Under the pieces are notes generated by a model. That model was not told the DNA's origin, did no database searches, and worked only from the letters and a program-made list of their open reading frames with translations. Made by a program: the position numbers and the translations under genes. 64,000 nucleotides of DNA from assembly GCF_001984575.1 (NCBI RefSeq), contig NZ_LZNS01000001.1:2962872-3026871 (forward strand), read 5' to 3'. The stretch comes from Streptomyces sp. MP131-18 (GTDB taxonomy: Bacteria; Actinomycetota; Actinomycetes; Streptomycetales; Streptomycetaceae). The number at the start of each line of letters is the position of its first letter. Within the stretch, counting starts at the first letter, position 1. This document shows positions 58,511 to 64,000 of this stretch, one piece after another.

Positions 58511-58537
58511 CAGGGGCAGGTCCTTGCCCGGCCCCTG
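58511..58537 (+). promoter_or_regulatory. Hairpin in the 5' region of the M23 peptidase gene
   Basis: CAGGGGC (58511-58517) pairs with GCCCCTG (58531-58537), ending 8 bp before the GAAGGG ribosome-binding site. Streptomyces wall-hydrolase genes often carry a c-di-AMP riboswitch, but I cannot match its conserved core here. Confidence 0.4.
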
Positions 58538-58561
58538 TTGTCGAGCCGAAGGGCCTTGTCG

Positions 58562-59896
58562 GTGAGCGATCGTCTGCTGTCGGAAGCCTCCGGGCACACG
58601 GATTATTCCGGCTTCGGCTCCCACGCCGCACACGGGCTGCTCGACCCGGCGTACGGTCACCAGGACGCCTACGGCGCTGGAGGCGGGTACGGAGCCGGGG
58701 ACGGGTACGCAGCCGGGTACCAGGACGCACAGCAGTGGGCCGCCGTTCCGCAGGAGTCCTTCCCGCAGGAGTCCTTCCCGCAGGAGCCTTTTCCCCAGGA
58801 GCCGTTCCCGCAGGACGGCTACCAGCAGTTCCCCCCGTTCCAGCAGTTCCCGCAGGAGCCCTTTCACCAGGAACAGCAGCAGCCGTATCCGCCGGAGCAG
58901 TGGTACGGCGAAACCGGGTACGAATCCGGCACCTGGTACGCCGACGGGCCCGCGGCAGAGGATTTTCACGAAACCCCCGCGCCGCAGGGCGGGCCGGGCG
59001 CGGACACGGGCACCGCGCACGAACCCGGCCCCGGCGCCGGCCTGGACCTCGACGCCCCCGACGACGTGGCCGCGGACCCCGGCCAGGAGTGGGCCCCCGA
59101 CGATCCGGCGCCCGAGTCCGGGCCGTCGGCCGCAGCGCCGCTGCGGCCGCGCGGCGGCCGACGGCGTTCGGCGCGTCCGCGGCGGTCCGCGTTCCTCAGC
59201 GTGGCCGCCCCCTCCCTCGCCGTCCTGGGCGTGACCGCCGTGGCCACGGCGGCGACCGTCTCCGAGTCCGACACCCCGCAGGGCGGCGAGCCGGCGCCGG
59301 TGGCCGCGCCCGACCCGGGCGAGGTCCAGCAGGTCGCCGCGAACCAGCAGTTCGACAGCCAGCTGGCGGGCCTGACCGAGGCCGTCGACGACTACAGCGA
59401 CCGCGCCAGCCGCACGCAGGGCCGCCTCGACCTCCAGGCGCAGCAGGAGGCGGAGGCCGAGGCCGCGGCGGCGGAGGCCGCGCGCATCGAGGCCGAGCGG
59501 CCGAAGTTCTTCGTGCCGGTGGAGCAGGCCGGGCTCAGCGCCTACTTCGGCCAGTCGGGCATCAACTGGATGTCCACGCACACCGGCATCGACTTCCCGG
59601 TCAGCTACGGCACCCCCGTGGTGGCGGCCACCGACGGCTCCATCAGCACGCAGTGGCACCCGAGCTACGGGAACATGGTCATCCTGACCGCCCCCGACGG
59701 CACGGAGACCTGGTACGCGCACCTGGACAGCACCGTCTTCACCTCCGGCCACGTGCAGGCCGGCACGGTGATCGCCTACTCGGGCAACTCCGGCACCTCC
59801 ACGGGGCCGCATCTGCACTTCGAGGTACGGCCGGGCGGCGGCTCGCCCATCGACCCGCTCACCTGGCTGCGGGGCCAGGGTCTCGAACCCACGTAA
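58562..59896 (+). CDS. M23 (LytM) peptidoglycan endopeptidase
   Basis: Protein of 444 aa. The first 210 residues are Gln/Pro/Tyr/Gly-rich, disordered and cytoplasmic. A basic stretch and one membrane helix (AAPSLAVLGVTAVATAATV) follow, then a coiled coil (QQEAEAEAAAAEAARIEAER). The LytM domain has HTGIDFP (zinc His and Asp) and HLHFE (catalytic and zinc His). It cleaves wall cross-bridges outside the membrane while keeping a long cytoplasmic tail. GTG 58562 has GAAGGG about 10 nt upstream. Confidence 0.92.
   Translation: MSDRLLSEASGHTDYSGFGSHAAHGLLDPAYGHQDAYGAGGGYGAGDGYAAGYQDAQQWAAVPQESFPQESFPQEPFPQEPFPQDGYQQFPPFQQFPQEPFHQEQQQPYPPEQWYGETGYESGTWYADGPAAEDFHETPAPQGGPGADTGTAHEPGPGAGLDLDAPDDVAADPGQEWAPDDPAPESGPSAAAPLRPRGGRRRSARPRRSAFLSVAAPSLAVLGVTAVATAATVSESDTPQGGEPAPVAAPDPGEVQQVAANQQFDSQLAGLTEAVDDYSDRASRTQGRLDLQAQQEAEAEAAAAEAARIEAERPKFFVPVEQAGLSAYFGQSGINWMSTHTGIDFPVSYGTPVVAATDGSISTQWHPSYGNMVILTAPDGTETWYAHLDSTVFTSGHVQAGTVIAYSGNSGTSTGPHLHFEVRPGGGSPIDPLTWLRGQGLEPT
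58748..58812 (+). repeat. 15-bp tandem repeats encoding PQE(S/P)F
   Basis: Four consecutive copies of CCGCAGGAGYCBTTY (58748-58807) plus a diverged fifth lie inside the M23 gene. They encode an in-frame pentapeptide array in the cytoplasmic tail. Confidence 0.85.
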
Positions 59897-59929
59897 CCAC
59901 CGCTCACCACCGCTCACCACCGACGGCAG

Positions 59930-59964
59930 GCGCCGGACCGGGGACTCCCCGGTCCGGCGCTTTT
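59930..59964 (+). terminator. Intrinsic terminator with T-tract behind the M23 gene
   Basis: GCGCCGGACCGGG pairs perfectly with CCCGGTCCGGCGC (13 bp, 4-nt loop) and is followed by TTTT. This is the clearest classical terminator in the window. Confidence 0.9.
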
Positions 59965-60095
59965 CCGTGCGCCGAGGCGACTCCCCCCGGGCCCTCATTT
60001 TTCTTATAGAGGGAAATTCGATCACGCGTATTGCTGCATGCGGAATGAGACCGTAGTTTTCCAGCTACCCGCGATCGAGCACCGAAGGAGTCGCC

Positions 60096-60968
60096 ATGAG
60101 CCTCGACGGGGCCGCAACCATCGACGCTCGCCGGGGCACCCCCGCGGCCGGGGCCCGGCTGCCCCCCGGACGGGCCGGCCGCCTCCTCGCCTCACGCCGG
60201 GTGCGCGACCTGGGGCTCAAGGTCTCCGGGGTACTCACCGTCCTCCTCGCCCTGGAGCTGTGCTCGCGCGTCGGCCTGCTGTCGCGTGACTGGTTTCCGC
60301 CGGTCACCGACACCTACGCGGAGCTGTTCCGGCTGGGCATGGGCCGCCCCCTGTGGGTGGAGATCGGGCGCACGCTGAACGGCTGGGCCATCGGGCTCGC
60401 CCTCGCCACGCTGCTGGCCGTCCCCTTCGGCATCCTGCTCGGGTCGAGCCCGGCGGCCTACCGCATGAGCCGGGTCGTCATCGAGTTCTGCCGGCCGGTG
60501 CCCTCCGTCGCGCTGATCCCGCTGGCCGTGCTCGTCTACGGCGTCGGCCTGGAGATGAAGGTCTTCCTCATCGTCTTCGTGACCTTCTGGCCCATCCTGC
60601 TCCAGGTCGTCTACGGCGTCACCGACGTCGACCCGGTGGTCCGCGACACCGCACGGGCCTACGGACTGCCCGCCCACGCGCGCTTCTTCCGCATCACCCT
60701 GCCGAGCGCCGCCCCCTACATCGCCACCGGGCTGCGGATCGCGGCCGCCATTGCGCTGGTGCTCGCGGTGACCGCCGAGCTGGTCGTGGGCGCGCCCGGC
60801 CTCGGCCAGTCCATCGTCGTCGCCCAGTCCAACGCGCAGCTGCCCCGCATGTACGCCCTGATCATCGTCACCGGCCTGGTCGGCTGGGTGCTCAACATGG
60901 CCTTCCAGGCCGTCGAGCGCCGCCTGCTGCGGTGGCACCCCTCGCAGCGTCAGGAGGAGAGCCGGTGA
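60096..60968 (+). CDS. ABC importer permease (SsuC/TauC-like), first subunit
   Basis: Protein of 290 aa with a basic N-terminal tail and six helices. The permease-ATPase coupling loop appears as DTARAYGLPAHARFFRITLPSAAPYI. It belongs to the nitrate/sulfonate/NMT1-type importer permeases. ATG 60096 follows GAAGGAG. First of four overlapping genes; an AT-rich promoter zone lies at 60000-60060. The substrate is unknown. Confidence 0.9.
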   Translation: MSLDGAATIDARRGTPAAGARLPPGRAGRLLASRRVRDLGLKVSGVLTVLLALELCSRVGLLSRDWFPPVTDTYAELFRLGMGRPLWVEIGRTLNGWAIGLALATLLAVPFGILLGSSPAAYRMSRVVIEFCRPVPSVALIPLAVLVYGVGLEMKVFLIVFVTFWPILLQVVYGVTDVDPVVRDTARAYGLPAHARFFRITLPSAAPYIATGLRIAAAIALVLAVTAELVVGAPGLGQSIVVAQSNAQLPRMYALIIVTGLVGWVLNMAFQAVERRLLRWHPSQRQEESR

Positions 60969-61804
60969 GCCGCCGCGTCCTCGGGTTCCTGCTGGAACTC
61001 GCCCTGCCCGCCGCCCTGCTCATCGGCTACGGGCTGTGGGCGCACCGGGCCGGGAGCTTCTACTTCCCGCCGCTCGACGAGATCTTCCGCTACTTCCGCG
61101 AGCTGTGGCTGTTCGACCGCGTCGGCAGCGACCTGCTGCCGAGCCTGGCGCGCATGCTGGCCGGGTACGCCGCGTCCGTCGTCATCGGCGTCGGGCTCGG
61201 GCTGCTGCTCGGCATGTACCGCCCGCTGCGCGTCGCGGCCGAGCCGGTCGTGGAGTTCCTGCGGGCGCTGCCCGCCCCGGCGCTGATCCCGTTCTCGCTG
61301 CTGATGTTCGGCGCGGGCAACGCGTCGAAGGTCTTCGTGATCGTGCTCGGCGCGGTCTGGCCGATCCTGCTGAACACGATCGACGGCGTCCGCGGCGTCG
61401 ACCCGCAGGCGCTGGACATGGCGCGCGCCCACCGGATTCCGCCCGGGGCCCGCATCGTACGGATCATCCTGCCGGGCGCGGGCCCGCGGGTGTTCGCGGG
61501 CATGCGCACCAGCCTCGCCATCGCGATCATCCTGATGGTCGTCTCCGAGATGGTGGCCAGCAGCAACGGGCTCGGCTACTTCGTTCTGGAACAGCAGCGT
61601 TCGTTCGCCATCCCCGAGATGTGGACCGGCATCATCCTGCTCGGCGTCCTTGGCTTCGTCCTCAACTGGATCTTCCTGCGGGTGGAACGGCGGGTGCTGC
61701 GCTGGCACCGCGGCGCCCGCGGCCTCCTCGCGGAGCACGAGCCCGCCGCCGGCGCCCCTTCCTCCCTCAAGAAGACCCCGACCCCGGAGAAGTCCGATGC
61801 TTGA
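60965..61804 (+). CDS. ABC importer permease (SsuC-like), second subunit
   Basis: Protein of 279 aa with six helices and the coupling loop DMARAHRIPPGARIVRIILPGAGPRVF. It pairs with the preceding permease, forming a heterodimer where many SsuC systems use a homodimer. GTG 60965 overlaps the upstream stop (GTGA). The charged C-terminal 35 residues are variable. Confidence 0.9.
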   Translation: MSRRVLGFLLELALPAALLIGYGLWAHRAGSFYFPPLDEIFRYFRELWLFDRVGSDLLPSLARMLAGYAASVVIGVGLGLLLGMYRPLRVAAEPVVEFLRALPAPALIPFSLLMFGAGNASKVFVIVLGAVWPILLNTIDGVRGVDPQALDMARAHRIPPGARIVRIILPGAGPRVFAGMRTSLAIAIILMVVSEMVASSNGLGYFVLEQQRSFAIPEMWTGIILLGVLGFVLNWIFLRVERRVLRWHRGARGLLAEHEPAAGAPSSLKKTPTPEKSDA

Positions 61805-62564
61805 AGTCTCGAATCTGCGGAAGGTCTACGGCCCCGACCCGCACGCCGCGCCGGCCGTCGACGGCCTGTCCTTCGCCGTCGCCGACCAGGAGTTCGTCTG
61901 CATCCTCGGCTCGTCCGGCTGCGGCAAGACCACGATGCTGCGGTGCCTCTCCGGCCTGACGCCCGCCACCTCCGGGTCGGTCGTCCTGCGCGGCAAGCCG
62001 GTGAACGGGCCGCCGGAGGACATGGCGTTCGTCTTCCAGGACTACAGCCGCTCGCTGCTGCCGTGGATGACGGTGCGGCGCAACATCGCGTTCCCGCTGC
62101 GCTACAAGGGCGTCGACCGGCGCCGGGCGGCCGAGCTGACCGACGAGGCGCTGGACGCCGTCGGCCTCGCCGGCCGCGGGGACCGCTACCCGTGGCAGCT
62201 CTCCGGCGGCATGCAGCAGCGCGTGGCCATCGCGCGGGCCCTGGCGTACCGGCCGGGCATCCTGCTGATGGACGAGCCGTTCGCCTCGGTGGACGCGCAG
62301 ACGCGTTCGGGCCTGGAGGACCTGCTGCTGAACGTGTGGCAGCGGTACGGAATCACCGTGCTGTTCGTCACGCACGACATCGACGAGGCCGTCTACCTCG
62401 CCGACCGGGTACTGGTGCTGCGGCCCCCGGCGAACGTCGGGCACGAGGCCGTGGTCGGCCTGCCGCGCCCGCGGAACCAGGTGGCGACCAAGCAGGAGCC
62501 GGAGTTCGGCAGGCTGCGCGGCGAGTTGTACGCCGCGCTCGACGGCCGGCCGGTGGTGGCGTGA
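61797..62564 (+). CDS. ABC importer ATPase (SsuB/TauB-like)
   Basis: Protein of 255 aa. Walker A GSSGCGKTT is near residue 40, the Q-loop is VFQDYSRSLLPW, the signature LSGGMQQRVAIARAL, Walker B ILLMDEPF, and the switch His lies in FVTHDIDEAV. It powers the two adjacent permeases. ATG 61797 overlaps the second permease by 8 bp and has GGAGA upstream. Confidence 0.93.
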   Translation: MLEVSNLRKVYGPDPHAAPAVDGLSFAVADQEFVCILGSSGCGKTTMLRCLSGLTPATSGSVVLRGKPVNGPPEDMAFVFQDYSRSLLPWMTVRRNIAFPLRYKGVDRRRAAELTDEALDAVGLAGRGDRYPWQLSGGMQQRVAIARALAYRPGILLMDEPFASVDAQTRSGLEDLLLNVWQRYGITVLFVTHDIDEAVYLADRVLVLRPPANVGHEAVVGLPRPRNQVATKQEPEFGRLRGELYAALDGRPVVA

Positions 62565-63547
62565 ACCGCGGCGGCCGGGCCGTCGCGGCCCTCGCGGTCC
62601 TGCTGATGCTCGCCACCACGGCCTGCACCGACTACGGCGGCGACCTGTCCGGCGTCGCGGCGGCGGGCGGCGGGGACGGCGACACCGTGATGGTCTCGGA
62701 GACCGCGGGGACCCCGGCCTCGTTCCTGGCCTACGGCATCCGCGAGGGCTACTTCGAGGCGGAGGGCCTGGACGTCCACGTCAGCCCGTCGAGCGGTGGC
62801 GCGAGCGTCATCCCGGCGCTGCTGAGCGGGGACATCGACGTCGCCGGGTCCAACGTGGTGTCGGCGCTGATCGCGATGGGGCGGCGCATGCCGGTCGAGA
62901 TGATCGCGGCGGGCACGAGCACCGCGTCCGCGGCGGACGACGACTTCTCCGCGCTGATGGTCCCGGCGGACAGCCCGCTACGGGAGCCGGCGGACCTCGA
63001 CGGGGCGCGCATCGCGGTCAACACCCTCCAGAACATCAACGATGTGGTCATCCACTCGGTCCTCTCCGAGGCCGGGCTCGGCAACGGGGACGTCGACTTC
63101 GTCGAGATGCCGCTGCCCGACATGCCCGCCGCCATCGAGCGCGGCGACGTCGACGCGGGGCTGCTGATCGAGCCGTTCGCCACCATCGGCAGGTCGCAGG
63201 GCCTGCGCGACGTCGCGCGCCCCTACACGGCCACCCGGCCGGAGCTGCAGATCGGCACGTACCTGATGACCTCGGAGCAGGTCGCGGAGGACCCGGAACG
63301 CGCCGCCGCGTTCCGCCGGGGCGTGACCGCGACGGCCGAGGCCATCGCCGCGGACCCGCAGGCGTTCCGCGACGCCCTGCCGGAGATCAGCGACCTGGCT
63401 CCGGAGCTGGCGGGCGACATGCACCTGCCGGTGTGGCGCGGGGCGACGGACCGGGAGTCCATCGAGACCATCCACGGCCTGATGCGCGACATCGGCCTGA
63501 CCGACGCGGACCTCGACTACGCGGAGGCGGTCGCGGAGGACGGCTAG
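62561..63547 (+). CDS. NMT1/SsuA-type substrate-binding lipoprotein
   Basis: Protein of 328 aa. The signal peptide ends in lipobox LATTAC (Cys about residue 22), followed by an SsuA/THI5-like fold (SFLAYGIREGYFEAEGLDVHV, LLSGDIDVAGSNVVSALIA, RIAVNTLQNINDVV, GLLIEPFATI). Candidate ligands are sulfonates, nitrate, aromatic acids or thiamine precursors; no TPP riboswitch precedes the operon. GTG 62561 overlaps the ATPase stop by 4 bases. Confidence 0.9.
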   Translation: MNRGGRAVAALAVLLMLATTACTDYGGDLSGVAAAGGGDGDTVMVSETAGTPASFLAYGIREGYFEAEGLDVHVSPSSGGASVIPALLSGDIDVAGSNVVSALIAMGRRMPVEMIAAGTSTASAADDDFSALMVPADSPLREPADLDGARIAVNTLQNINDVVIHSVLSEAGLGNGDVDFVEMPLPDMPAAIERGDVDAGLLIEPFATIGRSQGLRDVARPYTATRPELQIGTYLMTSEQVAEDPERAAAFRRGVTATAEAIAADPQAFRDALPEISDLAPELAGDMHLPVWRGATDRESIETIHGLMRDIGLTDADLDYAEAVAEDG

Positions 63548-63585
63548 GTCCTGTCGGGCGATCTTCGCGGGCCCCGCCAGGACCT
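63546..63585 (+). terminator. Hairpin behind the ABC importer operon
   Basis: AGGTCCTG (63546-63553) pairs with CAGGACCT (63578-63585), with further GC pairing inside. It overlaps the last stop codon and ends before a short T-containing stretch. Confidence 0.65.
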
Positions 63586-64000
63586 TGTGCCGCGTCAGCC
63601 CCAAGGCGCCCCTTGCTTCCGCCTCACCAGACCGGGCGCAGCGGCGGGGGAGTCTCGCCGCCCAGGTCCCGGATGACCAGGGTCAGATCCCGCCGCAGCC
63701 GGCCGGCGTCGGCGCGGCCCGCGAGCCGCGCGGCGAGCTCCGCCTCCAGGTCCCGCAGCGCGTTCCCGGCTACCGCCAGGTGGAGGTGGGCGGCCTCGGT
63801 CAGCACCACCAGTTTCCGCCTGCCACACCAGCACCCCCGACGACGTCTTCGCCACCCCCAACGCCGTGATGACCAGCCTGGCCACACCCAGCCGTGGCAG
63901 CACCGAGGTCAGTGCCTGGACCGTGGCCATGGAGCCCGGTGCCGCCGGCCCGCTCCACGCCATGGACCGCGAGCAGCTATGGGTGCCGTTGTCCGGCGCC
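63586..64000 (-). pseudogene. Broken-looking minus-strand frame at the window end
   Basis: A minus-strand frame enters from the right edge. It reads sensibly down to about 63830 (VLPRLGVARLVITALGVAKTSSGVLVW) and then becomes Pro/Arg/Gly nonsense. A different minus frame from GTG 63809 to the stop at 63624 reads like the C-terminal half of a protein (AAHLHLAVAGNALRDLEAEL). This is consistent with a frameshifted remnant, or with two unrelated short frames. I do not recognise the family. Confidence 0.35.

Noticed and set aside
58260..58561. c-di-AMP (ydaO) riboswitch upstream of the M23 peptidase
   Set aside because: Expected for Streptomyces wall hydrolases, but the conserved GGGGAACC and GACAGCU-like core is not found. 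Only a simple hairpin is visible.

Overview
The window is high-GC actinobacterial chromosome, almost certainly Streptomyces or a close relative. Coding frames are strongly GC-biased at third positions, GTG starts are frequent and TTG starts occur. Genes often overlap by 4 bases (GTGA/ATGA). The gene set is core metabolism: sdhCDAB, sucCD, mdh, folD, purN-purH, trpS and an isobutyryl-CoA mutase small subunit. From memory, and unchecked, the order recalls the S. coelicolor chromosome around SCO4800-SCO4900. I see no rRNA, tRNA, CRISPR array, insertion sequence or prophage.

Layout. 0-11 kb is more accessory: a LysR/MFS divergent pair, a small Lys-tailed peptide gene beside a PIMT-like methyltransferase, a class-III aminotransferase with a divergent LysR gene, an AraC-type protein, VOC and RidA proteins, an Nramp-like carrier without the usual metal motifs, and a DHA2-type MFS exporter. 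At 11.3-12.8 kb lies mgtE with a structured 5' leader. That leader carries a 17-codon proline-rich upstream ORF. 12.9-20 kb is a nucleoside uptake and salvage unit read leftward: BMP lipoprotein, double ABC ATPase, two permeases, cytidine deaminase, thymidine phosphorylase. 20-26.3 kb holds an M20 amidohydrolase and a sialic/ulosonic-acid glycopolymer set: a sialyltransferase-like enzyme, NeuB, a NeuA-HAD fusion and a DUF6716 glycosyltransferase. 26.8-29.3 kb has an ECF-type sigma factor and a GH20 hexosaminidase. 29.5-32.9 kb is sdhCDAB.

33-42.4 kb carries a methyltransferase, a GlcD-like flavoprotein, an anchored peptide-binding protein, a metallophosphoesterase, a D,D-carboxypeptidase convergently overlapping a YihY/BrkB gene, and a 2'-5' RNA ligase-like gene. 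42.4-53 kb has trpS, mdh, a betaine-type binding lipoprotein, folD-DUF3017, a DUF4234 protein, a secreted HNH nuclease, purN-purH and a PfkB kinase. 53-58.3 kb has DUF6350, a degenerate sigma-like membrane protein, sucCD and icmB. 58.5-63.5 kb has an M23 peptidase and a four-gene NMT1/SsuA-type ABC importer. The last 450 bases hold only a broken-looking frame.

The observation I rate highest is the mgtE leader. A short EPP/PP-rich peptide has a perfect Shine-Dalgarno that is itself sequestered in a hairpin. The leader also has a hairpin over its stop codon and another over the mgtE start. It looks like an actinobacterial counterpart, probably convergent, of the enterobacterial MgtL Mg2+-sensing leader peptide. 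Second is the ulosonic-acid polymer locus, with a NeuB lacking its SAF domain and a NeuA-phosphatase fusion.
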